From an uncultured Acidimicrobiaceae bacterium (lineage in GTDB: Bacteria; Actinomycetota; Acidimicrobiia; Acidimicrobiales; RAAP-2), in the NCBI GenBank assembly GCA_937975915.1, contig CALJTY010000018.1:1-6251 (forward strand): a stretch of 6,251 nucleotides of DNA. The letters are read 5' to 3'. The notes below the pieces were generated by a model. It was not told the DNA's origin and did not search any database. It was given only the letters and a program-made list of their open reading frames with translations. Below, piece after piece: positions 1-5,411 of the stretch; within the stretch, counting starts at the first letter, position 1; every line of letters begins with the position of its first letter. The position numbers and the translations under genes are program-made.

Positions 1-101
1 CGGCGAACTGCGGTAAGTCGCTCGCCTGGCAGGTATGTAGGCACCATTGAGGATCCCTCAACGCTGACTCGCCGAAAAAAGATCTCTAGGAGAGATGCCA
101 T
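1..101 (-). CDS. sodX: Nickel superoxide dismutase maturation protease, S26 family (5' part only)
   Basis: This is the N-terminal 33 codons of a minus-strand gene that runs off the left edge of the window. It starts at ATG 101-99, the only usual start codon after an in-frame stop. The translation carries VEGSSMVPTYLPGERL at about residues 14-29, the signal peptidase I box in which the Ser before Met (Ser18) is the nucleophile. The general-base Lys lies beyond the edge. No long N-terminal membrane anchor precedes the box, which fits soluble SodX-type enzymes better than ordinary LepB. By family knowledge SodX trims the propeptide of Ni-SOD so that its His-1 can bind nickel. The divergent sodN gene starting at 191 strongly supports this reading. 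A TAACGT box ends 7 nt before the ATG and no good Shine-Dalgarno is visible, so a leaderless message is possible. Confidence 0.85.
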   Translation of the reverse strand, partial: MASLLEIFFRRVSVEGSSMVPTYLPGERLTAVR

Positions 102-178
102 AGCCTGAACGTTACCCGAGAAGGATGACTAACCTGCGGGTAGAGAAATTGGTCAGAACTCAACTGGCCACTGAAACG

Positions 179-183
179 AAAGG
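179..183 (+). promoter_or_regulatory. Ribosome binding site of sodN
   Basis: AAAGG lies 7 nt before ATG 191. It decides the start codon of sodN in favour of 191 over the upstream in-frame ATG at 125. Confidence 0.6.
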
Positions 184-190
184 CGAAGCT

Positions 191-607
191 ATGACGCTTC
201 TTTCAAAAATTAATGCCATGCTTGATGCCGCAACTACTCCACTTGTAGTGCACGCTCACTGTGACCTACCTTGCGGTGTCTACGACCCAGCACAAGCGAA
301 GATTGACGCTCAGTCAGTTAAGGCTTGCATGGAAAAGTACGCAGCTTCAAGTGATGCTGACTTCAAAGTTCGCTCAGTGATTATCAAAGAAGAGCGCTGT
401 GAAGCAGTGAAGCACCACCTCTGGGTACTTTGGACTGACTACTTCAAGCCAGAGCACCTTGCAGCGCACCCAAACCTTCACGACCTTTTCTGGAAGGCAA
501 CAAAGTCTGCTGGCGACGCGAAGAAGACACAAGATGTTGCAGTTGCCGATCGCTTACTTGCAGAGATTGACCAGATCGCAGAAATCTTCTGGGCAACTAA
601 GAAGTAA
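191..607 (+). CDS. sodN: Nickel-containing superoxide dismutase
   Basis: The product converts superoxide to oxygen and hydrogen peroxide using a nickel centre. The diagnostic nickel hook HCDLPCGVYDP lies at residues 23-33. After removal of a 22-residue propeptide ending VVHA, His23, Cys24 and Cys28 become the His-1, Cys-2 and Cys-6 ligands. The rest matches the four-helix Ni-SOD fold, including LWTDYFKPEHL near residues 80-90 and a C-terminal IFWATKK. The length is 138 aa, as expected. I chose ATG 191 over the in-frame ATG 125 because AAAGG sits 7 nt upstream of it and the resulting propeptide length is normal. ATG 125 would add 22 residues and its purine run abuts the codon. Two extra cysteines, Cys46 and Cys70, are absent from the Streptomyces enzyme as I recall it. 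Maturation needs the divergent protease gene at 1-101. The gene ends at a strong hairpin. Confidence 0.96.
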   Translation: MTLLSKINAMLDAATTPLVVHAHCDLPCGVYDPAQAKIDAQSVKACMEKYAASSDADFKVRSVIIKEERCEAVKHHLWVLWTDYFKPEHLAAHPNLHDLFWKATKSAGDAKKTQDVAVADRLLAEIDQIAEIFWATKK

Positions 608-619
608 GTAACTCTTTAA

Positions 620-656
620 CAAAGAAACCCGGTGGCCTAGCCACCGGGTTTCTTTG
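620..656. terminator. Bidirectional hairpin terminator between sodN and the DksA-like gene
   Basis: A perfect 17-bp inverted repeat (arms 620-636 and 640-656) with a 3-nt CTA loop has a GC-rich core, CCCGGTGGC/GCCACCGGG. It is flanked by A-rich DNA on the left and by TTTCTTTGCTTTT on the right, which gives a U-rich tail for plus-strand transcripts. Read on the minus strand it also ends in GTTTCTTTGTT. It sits between two convergent genes and probably terminates both. Confidence 0.9.
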
Positions 657-672
657 CTTTTCTAAGGAATAG

Positions 673-861
673 TTACATCAGTTCAGGGTGCGCTGGGCAA
701 TTAGCCAGCAGTGGATTGCCCACAAGTTCTGATTCGCCAATAGGCGTATTGCAAACCTGGCAGGTCCGATAGGTGCCAACTCGCAATCTTTCGAGGGCAC
801 GGTCGACGTCATTCAGTGTTGCTTCAATCGCAGAAACGCTCTCATTATTGAAATCAGACAT
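673..861 (-). CDS. Small DksA/TraR-type C4 zinc-finger protein
   Basis: This 62-residue protein has an N-terminal helical segment (about residues 5-30, with VDRALERLRVGTY) followed by a zinc-binding half. The half has CQVC near residue 34 and CPAH near residue 55, spaced as in the C-terminal zinc finger of DksA/TraR proteins. The element before it, LxxGTYRTC, is also typical of that family. Full-length DksA is about 150 aa with a coiled coil bearing acidic tip residues. This one has only the finger and a short helix, so effects on RNA polymerase cannot be assumed. ATG 861 is preferred to a TTG two codons upstream (867), because a TAAGTT box ends 6 nt before the ATG, which suggests a leaderless start. 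It is convergent with sodN across a shared terminator and divergent from the tRNA gene. Confidence 0.8.
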   Translation of the reverse strand: MSDFNNESVSAIEATLNDVDRALERLRVGTYRTCQVCNTPIGESELVGNPLLANCPAHPELM

Positions 862-902
862 AGACAAAACTTACTCTTTTCGGTGGCCGTCTCGCTAACA
901 AC

Positions 903-908
903 TACGAT
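903..908 (+). promoter_or_regulatory. Candidate -10 box of the tRNA-Lys gene
   Basis: TACGAT fits the TANNNT pattern and would place transcription start near 914, a few bases before the mature tRNA 5' end. No convincing -35 hexamer is visible at the expected spacing. Confidence 0.35.
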
Positions 909-918
909 AGAACGCTCA

Positions 919-994
919 GGGCCGCTAGCTCATCGGGTAGAGCAGAGGACTTTTAATCCTAAGGTGCCGGGATCGAGACCCGGGCGGCCCACCA
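919..994 (+). tRNA. tRNA-Lys (anticodon UUU)
   Basis: A full cloverleaf can be folded. The acceptor stem GGGCCGC (919-925) pairs with GCGGCCC (984-990), and the D stem is GCTC/GAGC. The anticodon loop CTTTTAA (950-956) carries TTT, and the T stem CCGGG (967-971) pairs with CCCGG (979-983). A discriminator A and an encoded CCA (992-994) follow. Three oddities are visible: the top of the anticodon stem is a G-A mismatch (945/961), the T loop reads ATCGAGA with A where T54 is nearly invariant, and position 48 is G. The overall fold and identity elements are sound, so it is probably functional. Confidence 0.95.
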
Positions 995-996
995 AA

Positions 997-1026
997 CAAA
1001 TCTGCAGTGACCTGACTGCAGATTTG
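997..1026. terminator. Hairpin directly after tRNA-Lys
   Basis: A perfect 12-bp inverted repeat, CAAATCTGCAGT (997-1008) and ACTGCAGATTTG (1015-1026), has a 6-nt loop and begins 3 nt after the tRNA CCA. The position suggests a terminator for the tRNA transcript. The stem is only moderately GC-rich and there is no long T tract after it, so a role as a protein-binding palindrome or island junction is not excluded. Confidence 0.55.
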
Positions 1027-1041
1027 CAGGATTCGTGCAAA

Positions 1042-1064
1042 ACGGTTGGTTGTCACAGAACCGT
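1042..1064. repeat. Short inverted repeat before the two-gene cassette
   Basis: ACGGTT (1042-1047) and AACCGT (1059-1064) form a dyad with an 11-bp spacer. It ends 3 bp before a TACCAT box (1067-1072) that is itself 6 nt before ATG 1079. That position would suit an autoregulatory operator overlapping the promoter of a toxin-antitoxin-like pair. A six-base dyad can occur by chance, so this is only a candidate. Confidence 0.3.
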
Positions 1065-1066
1065 CG

Positions 1067-1072
1067 TACCAT
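1067..1072 (+). promoter_or_regulatory. Candidate -10 box of the two-gene cassette
   Basis: TACCAT fits TANNNT and ends 6 nt before ATG 1079, so transcription could start at or next to the start codon. No clear Shine-Dalgarno precedes the gene, in line with a leaderless transcript. Confidence 0.4.
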
Positions 1073-1078
1073 TGAGAC

Positions 1079-1474
1079 ATGGCATGGAGCGAAGCAACAA
1101 TTAAAGAAACTGCAAAATCAATTTCTCAATGCCTAACGAACAACGCCCCTAACGAAGCAATCAGACTCGCATTCAGAATTCATGAGCACTACCAACGCTC
1201 CTCTGTCGAAGCACGGTTGGAAATGATCAAGGAACAACCAGACGACACAGGTGACCCAAGGTTCGATGCGTTGATAGCTGGAATTGTGGAGTATTCATGT
1301 GCGGTCAATAGGGTTGCAGCCCCTCGCTGGGTGCAAGAAGAAAAGTATTTTCTTGACACATTTTGGTTTGTTTCCGGTCTCGAATCGTTACACGCTGACG
1401 CCATAGTTTCAAGCCCTATTTCATGCAAGCGACGTGGGGTTTTCCTAACCCAAGATTCATTGACATACGCCTGA
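1079..1474 (+). CDS. Uncharacterised protein partnered with a nucleotidyltransferase, possible antitoxin
   Basis: I recognise no characterised domain in this 131-aa soluble protein. The first half is helical and charged. The second half has an aromatic stretch, YFLDTFWF, near residues 90-97, then LHADAIVSSP (104-113) and RRGVFLTQDSL (118-128). That ending (hydrophobic core, then R-RG-F-T---L) is a pattern I associate with small proteins encoded just before DUF6036-type nucleotidyltransferases, but this is recollection and not a search result. Its stop codon overlaps the next start (TGATG at 1472-1476), so the two are translationally coupled and should act together. By analogy with AbiE/MenAT pairs it would be the antitoxin or a regulatory partner. 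It has no obvious helix-turn-helix. The ATG at 1079 lacks a Shine-Dalgarno but has a TACCAT box 6 nt upstream. Confidence 0.75.
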   Translation: MAWSEATIKETAKSISQCLTNNAPNEAIRLAFRIHEHYQRSSVEARLEMIKEQPDDTGDPRFDALIAGIVEYSCAVNRVAAPRWVQEEKYFLDTFWFVSGLESLHADAIVSSPISCKRRGVFLTQDSLTYA

Positions 1475-2025
1475 TGACAATGCTCGACCGTGAACAACTG
1501 CTGAAAGCACTTGAAGAGCTCGAAAAAGAACTTGCAGAACAAAAAGTGCGAGCAGAACTTTTTATTGTTGGTGGAGCGGCAATGGCCATTGCCTACAACT
1601 CGCGAAGGGCAACGACAGACATAGACGCGATTTTCGTGCCGACAAAAGAAGTAAGAATCGCGGCAGAACGCGTTGCTGAAAAGTTGCAAATAAATAATGA
1701 CTGGCTCAACGACGGGGTGAAAGGCTTCATCCCAGGCGAGGACCCCGACCGCGCCAGCGTTTACGAGGGACCTAACTTGAGTGTTTCCGCCGCTTCACCA
1801 AAATTCCTTTTGGCAATGAAACTTATGGCATCTCGAGCCGACCGTGACCTTGACGACATCAAATTCCTCTACAAGCTTTGTGAGTTCACAACACCAGAAG
1901 AGGGACTAGATCTTTTAGAGAAGTACTACCCTGCTCGTGTCATCATGCCTCGTGTTCAATTCATGCTCCAAGAAATGTTTCCAAAAGAACGTTCGAAGGA
2001 TGACGACCGGGGATACTCTCGGTAA
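1474..2025 (+). CDS. DUF6036/AbiEii-like nucleotidyltransferase, putative toxin
   Basis: This 183-aa protein has an N-terminal nucleotidyltransferase fold. The IVGGAAMA core at residues 31-38 is followed by RRATTDIDAIF at 44-54, in which Asp49 and Asp51 are the expected metal-binding carboxylates. Later it has LLAMKLMASRADRDLDDIKFL (about 112-132), the Lys plus R--DLDDI signature of DUF6036 and AbiEii/MenT-type proteins. Known relatives such as MenT toxins transfer nucleotides to tRNA acceptor ends and block translation. Whether this one does so is inference. The start is ATG 1474 (or 1480), overlapping the stop of the preceding gene. An open frame back to 1423 would overlap that gene by 52 bp and is less likely. 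The gene lies a short distance downstream of a tRNA gene and stops 3 bp before the convergent transporter gene. Confidence 0.8.
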   Translation: MTMLDREQLLKALEELEKELAEQKVRAELFIVGGAAMAIAYNSRRATTDIDAIFVPTKEVRIAAERVAEKLQINNDWLNDGVKGFIPGEDPDRASVYEGPNLSVSAASPKFLLAMKLMASRADRDLDDIKFLYKLCEFTTPEEGLDLLEKYYPARVIMPRVQFMLQEMFPKERSKDDDRGYSR

Positions 2026-2028
2026 AAA

Positions 2029-3182
2029 TCAAGCGAGGTGTTGTTCACTTCGCTGTGACGGAACATTGCGATACACCAATAGACAGGTGATCGCACATGC
2101 AACAGCAAAGATTTCGGCGGCCCAGGGCACTGCCCCGTAACCGAACTGCGAAACCAAAATGCTTTCCAGTGCGGGACCCGCTGCGCCACCAGCCATTGTT
2201 AAAGCAAGAAGCATCGCGACACCATTCTCTGGCTCAGCGCTCCAGTTGTTAAACCAAGCAAGAGTCATCGGGAACATCACCGACATGCAGAACCCAGATG
2301 CTGGATACACGAATGCACCCACGTACCTGAATGACGCGAACGGGATAACAATGCAGCAACTAATAATTCCAATCAGCGCCATCATCGGCTCGCCTAAGCG
2401 CCTGCTCCACGCAGGACCAATCAATCGACCAATTGCAATTCCTGCCCAAAAACCGGCAGTTGAAAGTTGACCCCAGAGTGGTGAGAAGTGCCAGTGCGTC
2501 AACTGTGGAGCAGTCCAACCAGCAACGGCAGTTTCAAGCGCAACGTAGAGAAAAATAATCAACGTAAAGAAACTCAGCAATTTCGCTGAAGGCTTGCTCA
2601 TTCGAAGAGACAAGACGCGATCTTTCGAATGTGGTGAAACGATTGTTTGAATTGGATAGATCAGCAGCATTGCGCACACCCCGGCGCCAAAGAAGAACTG
2701 ATGAAAGTACTTTGCTCCCACCACTGCAACCACCAGTGGGGCAATTACTGATCCAATCCCCCATCCAGATCCAATAATGCTCAGCTGGAACGTTCGACGC
2801 TCCGGCAAGCTTCTTGAAAGTAGTGAATACACCCCAAAGTCGATTGCACCATAACCAACACCAGTGAGAAAGGCTGCACTCAAAAAGAGTGACCACGTAG
2901 GCGCCAGTGAAAGTGCGAGCAGGCCCGCTCCAAGAATGCCAATTGACACCATCATTGTTACTCGCCCCGAATACTTTCGAAGTAGAAAGAACGTTACAAA
3001 GACGCCAGCTATTCCGCCAATGAAATTAATAGTGAGCGATTCGCCGGCAGTGGGTATTGAAATAGCAAAACGAGACGCAATGTCATTTAAGAAGGTGCCG
3101 TAAACAGCAGAAACTCCGCCGTCGAGTGCCAGCGTGAGCAGCGCGCCAATAAATGCAACGCGGGGGAAGAGAACGTATTCAC
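2029..3182 (-). CDS. MFS transporter, fucose-permease-like, with apparent frameshift near the start
   Basis: A hydrophobic protein of about 384 aa can be assembled, which is normal for a 12-helix Major Facilitator permease. The C-terminal 308 residues are open from ATG 2955. That ATG would begin at the third helix and omit coding-like sequence upstream. Codons 3162 down to 2956 read a first helix with LALDGGVSAVYGTFLNDI, a second helix with INFIGGIAGVFVTFF, and the loop RKYSGR, which is the usual basic MFS loop after helix 2. No ATG, GTG or TTG exists in this frame above 2955. GTG 3182-3180 opens MNTFSSP in another frame and would join at 3162 if the G5 tract (3162-3166) had six G's. Inner features such as GYGAIDFG, GSGWGIGS and FLYVALETAVAGW fit FucP-like carriers. 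Substrate is unknown. The gene may be broken, frameshifted or mis-sequenced. Confidence 0.75.
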
Positions 3183-3224
3183 TGTCTTGATTGATAGACC
3201 AACGCTACCAATCAAGACAGTGAA
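3178..3224. terminator. Long hairpin between fabG-like gene and MFS gene
   Basis: A 16-bp perfect inverted repeat (TTCACTGTCTTGATTG at 3178-3193 against 3209-3224) is extended inward, after one mismatch, by three more pairs around a 7-nt loop. It begins 11 nt after the stop codon of the FabG-type gene on the minus strand. Position suggests transcription termination, but no T tract follows on either strand. It also covers GTG 3182, the presumed MFS start, so it could equally be an RNA switch or operator acting on that gene. Confidence 0.6.
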
Positions 3225-3234
3225 AAAGAACTAC

Positions 3235-3987
3235 TTAAGCCTTAGGGCCACCAGCAACGTAGAGAACCTGTCCCGATACGTAGCCTGATCGCTCGTCACA
3301 GTAGAACGACACAGCATTAGCAATGTCTTCTGGGTAACCAACGCGTGCAACTGGAGTCTGTGCTGCAACTGCCTTTACGAAGTCATCAAAGCCAACTCCC
3401 ATGCGGTCAGCTGTGGCTTGTGTCATTGCAGTGACAATGAATCCAGGTGCGATTGAGTTAACAGTCACTCCGTACTTACCAAGCTCAATTGCGAGAGTCT
3501 TGGTGAAACCCTGAAGACCGGCCTTCGCGGCTGCGTAGTTTGCCTGTCCACGGTTTCCAAGTGCAGAAGTACTGGACATGTTCACGATGCGACCGAATCC
3601 AGATTCAGTCATGTAGCGCTGGCAAGCCTTTGACATTAGGAACGCACCCTGAAGGTGAACGCCCATAACGATCTGCCAGTCTGACAAGCTCATCTTGAAC
3701 ATCATGTTGTCACGAAGTACTCCGGCGTTGTTTACAAGCACAACTGGAGGACCTAGCTTTTCAGCAATCGTTGCGATAGCTGCTTCGACGCTCTCTTCGC
3801 TCGCAACGTCTACAGCAACTGCAAGGCCACGACGACCTGTTGCGTTCACTGCATCAACTGTCTCAGCGCAAGCAGCTGCGTCAAGGTCAAGTACTGCTAC
3901 GTCATAACCATCTTCGGCCAAACGGACTGCGGTTGCTGCGCCAATTCCTCGGGCTGCACCGGTAACTACGGCGACTCGTGCTGTCAT
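3235..3987 (-). CDS. FabG-type short-chain dehydrogenase/reductase (3-oxoacyl reductase-like)
   Basis: This is a classical NAD(P)(H)-dependent SDR of 250 aa, the usual length of FabG and acetoacetyl-CoA reductases. The Rossmann motif TGAARGIG is at residues 9-16, an acidic LDLD at 33-36, NNAG at 86-89, Ser138, and the catalytic YAAAK at Tyr151-Lys155, followed by APGFIVTAM. The GNRGQANYAAAKAG block closely resembles FabG. The helix-4 Asn of the catalytic tetrad is replaced by His111 (VHLQGAF), a variant also found in multifunctional-enzyme type 3-hydroxyacyl-CoA dehydrogenases. A CoA rather than ACP substrate is therefore possible. The start at ATG 3987 is set by GGAGGA 3 nt upstream (plus-strand 3991-3996) and by motif position. 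An in-frame ATG at 4011 would add 8 residues. No fatty-acid synthesis genes adjoin, so the pathway is not given by context. Confidence 0.9.
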   Translation of the reverse strand: MTARVAVVTGAARGIGAATAVRLAEDGYDVAVLDLDAAACAETVDAVNATGRRGLAVAVDVASEESVEAAIATIAEKLGPPVVLVNNAGVLRDNMMFKMSLSDWQIVMGVHLQGAFLMSKACQRYMTESGFGRIVNMSSTSALGNRGQANYAAAKAGLQGFTKTLAIELGKYGVTVNSIAPGFIVTAMTQATADRMGVGFDDFVKAVAAQTPVARVGYPEDIANAVSFYCDERSGYVSGQVLYVAGGPKA

Positions 3988-3990
3988 GAT

Positions 3991-3996
3991 TCCTCC
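3991..3996 (-). promoter_or_regulatory. Ribosome binding site of the FabG-type gene
   Basis: On the minus strand GGAGGA lies 3 nt before ATG 3987. The strong match, close to the codon, selects this start over the in-frame ATG at 4011, which the motif itself lies downstream of. Confidence 0.75.
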
Positions 3997-4064
3997 ATAC
4001 TTTTGCGTCACACATTTTGAGCGACCGCTTTACTTCTAATCAGTAACCTCGAAAGATTAATGGA

Positions 4065-4080
4065 GCGCCACGCATGGCGC
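4065..4080. terminator. Hairpin after the second SDR gene
   Basis: GCGCCA (4065-4070) pairs with TGGCGC (4075-4080) around a 4-nt loop, 7 bp beyond the stop codon of the minus-strand gene at 4088. On that strand it is followed by TCCATTAATCTTT, a poor T tract, so termination is likely but not certain. The hairpin separates the two dehydrogenase genes. Confidence 0.5.
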
Positions 4081-4087
4081 GAACTGG

Positions 4088-4834
4088 CTACATTCCCAGT
4101 CGTTCCTTGATGTCTGCGGGCACAAAGTTGTTCTCGGTTGTGGTCTCAGCTTCTACAAGTTCCACCAGGCGATCTGAAACTTCAACGGGATTCATCTGGT
4201 CGGTAACGGTAAATTGTCCAACCATTTTGAAGAGATCTTCTGCAGCCTTGTTAAGAGATGTGTCACCGAACCATTCCCACATTGAATCAACCATGCGGTC
4301 GTTAAAGCCAGTTGCATATGGGCCAGGGTTAATGAGCGTTACATCAATGCCGAGAGGAGCGACTTCCATGCGCATTGCTTTACCCATTGCTTCGAGAGCA
4401 TGCTTGGTCATTGAATAAGGACCAAAGGCTGGTGCGCTGAATACTCCAGCGATCGAAGACATGATGATGACTCGCCCGCTCTTTCGTGGAACCATGTCCT
4501 TCAATACCTCTTGTGTGATGGCCATGGTGCCAAAAACGTTTACTTCAAACAGGTGACGAAGACGTTCCATTGGGATGTCAGCGATCGGACCAGTTTGTCC
4601 AGCACCTGCATTATTGATGAGGACGTCGACTTCGTAGTCGTGAACTTTCTTGACGTCACTAGAAGTGATGTCAAGTTTTATAACGGTCAGTTGAGGGGCT
4701 TCAGCTTTCAGCTCACTCGCCTGCTGCTCAGTTTCAGTGGTTGCAATGACGTGGTGCCCGCGTTCAGCTAGTGCTAATGCCGCTAACTTTCCAAAGCCCG
4801 ATCCTGCGCCAGTTATAAGTACGTTTTTGCTCAT
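4088..4834 (-). CDS. Short-chain dehydrogenase/reductase of unknown substrate
   Basis: A 248-aa classical SDR. Visible motifs are TGAGSGFG (residues 8-15) for the cofactor pyrophosphate, LDIT (54-57), NNAG (74-77), Asn99, Ser127 in MSSIAG, and Tyr140/Lys144 in YSMTK, giving the full Asn-Ser-Tyr-Lys tetrad. NPGPYATGF (169-177) follows. YSMTKHALEAMGKAMRMEVAPLG-type sequence and the short acidic C-terminal half resemble the broad COG0300/retinol-dehydrogenase-like group rather than FabG, so the substrate cannot be named. The cofactor-selecting residues after strand 2 (ATTETE) do not clearly indicate NADH or NADPH. No Shine-Dalgarno precedes ATG 4834, but TATACT ends 6 nt before it, which points to a leaderless transcript of its own. 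The stop is followed by a small hairpin, so the gene is probably monocistronic. Confidence 0.88.
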   Translation of the reverse strand: MSKNVLITGAGSGFGKLAALALAERGHHVIATTETEQQASELKAEAPQLTVIKLDITSSDVKKVHDYEVDVLINNAGAGQTGPIADIPMERLRHLFEVNVFGTMAITQEVLKDMVPRKSGRVIIMSSIAGVFSAPAFGPYSMTKHALEAMGKAMRMEVAPLGIDVTLINPGPYATGFNDRMVDSMWEWFGDTSLNKAAEDLFKMVGQFTVTDQMNPVEVSDRLVELVEAETTTENNFVPADIKERLGM

Positions 4835-4840
4835 TGCCGG

Positions 4841-4846
4841 AGTATA
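4841..4846 (-). promoter_or_regulatory. -10 box for a probable leaderless SDR transcript
   Basis: TATACT on the minus strand is a near-consensus -10 hexamer separated by 6 nt from ATG 4834, so RNA would begin at or next to the start codon. The expected -35 region (about 4864-4870) shows no clear TTGACA. Confidence 0.55.
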
Positions 4847-4868
4847 GATTCACACGCCATACGAGCGA

Positions 4869-5357
4869 TTAGTAACTCTTTCGTGCTCCACGAACTGGGG
4901 CCAAAATGACAAGCGATAAGTACGTAACTATTGCAATTGCAAGGTGCATCCACACCAAGACGAAAACAGCTGCTCCAGGTTGCCCCATTGCCCAGATGGC
5001 GAGGTCAGGGAGCAACAACACAAGTGTCACTACAAGGGCTAGTCGCAAAAACAGCCACTTTGGCTGTGACGAGATTCGAGTAACGATTGGCCATCCAGCG
5101 CATGCACCAAGTACTCCAATAACAGTGAGCTTGGCGTAACTCATGAACTGAAAGTGTTCGTATCCAACGGTCTTTGGATAAACGGTCTCTCCAATTTTCA
5201 CGAGAATCGCATCAAGAATAAGTGAGCCTATGACTGCAGTCACTGTCGCAAAAACTACTTCATACGTCGAAGGTTGACGGTGCGGACGAAAGTCAATGTG
5301 AAAACGTTCTAACCAAGGACGAATAAATTCTGGGAAGTTTTCTTGACGTAAATTCAT
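4869..5357 (-). CDS. Four-helix integral membrane protein, DUF6069-like
   Basis: The 162-aa product has about 30 hydrophilic N-terminal residues and then four predicted membrane helices near residues 33-54, 74-94, 101-123 and 128-153. It ends in a basic tail (VRGARKSY). There is no signal peptide and no recognisable catalytic motif. Conserved-looking features are LLPDLAIW (115-122), GQPG (125-128) and WMHLAIA (136-142). The PD in helix 3, the GQP turn and MHL in helix 4 remind me of the actinobacterial DUF6069 family, from memory only. Function is unknown. The start ATG 5357 has no good Shine-Dalgarno. A TAAAAT box about 30 bp upstream could drive it. It is 34 bp from the downstream SDR gene, whose own promoter box lies in that gap. 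Confidence 0.75.
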   Translation of the reverse strand: MNLRQENFPEFIRPWLERFHIDFRPHRQPSTYEVVFATVTAVIGSLILDAILVKIGETVYPKTVGYEHFQFMSYAKLTVIGVLGACAGWPIVTRISSQPKWLFLRLALVVTLVLLLPDLAIWAMGQPGAAVFVLVWMHLAIAIVTYLSLVILAPVRGARKSY

Positions 5358-5386
5358 GTGCGTACTTTCAGTTCACTCGTGCATCA

Positions 5387-5392
5387 ATTTTA
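5387..5392 (-). promoter_or_regulatory. Candidate -10 box of the membrane-protein gene
   Basis: TAAAAT on the minus strand matches five of six -10 consensus bases and would start transcription about 23 nt before ATG 5357. It lies in a small A/T-rich dyad (CAATTTTAATTG). No clear -35 hexamer is visible. Confidence 0.4.
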
Positions 5393-5411
5393 ATTGTTTT
5401 CGACGGAACTT

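Noticed and set aside
883..1104. 73-codon plus-strand ORF
   Set aside because: It runs straight through the tRNA-Lys gene and its hairpin, and its translation is that of tRNA sequence.
1423..1473. Longer N-terminus for the nucleotidyltransferase
   Set aside because: It would overlap the upstream gene by 52 bp. The TGATG overlap at 1474 is the normal coupling and the extra residues look non-coding.
1189..1689. 166-codon minus-strand ORF
   Set aside because: Its Cys/Phe-rich translation is the antisense shadow of the two cassette genes, which have clear motifs and coupled starts.
2159..2470. 103-codon plus-strand ORF
   Set aside because: It is opposite the well-supported MFS coding sequence and shows no domain of its own.
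2534..2896. 120-codon minus-strand ORF
   Set aside because: It is another frame inside the MFS gene, rich in Ser/Trp/Cys with no recognisable domain.
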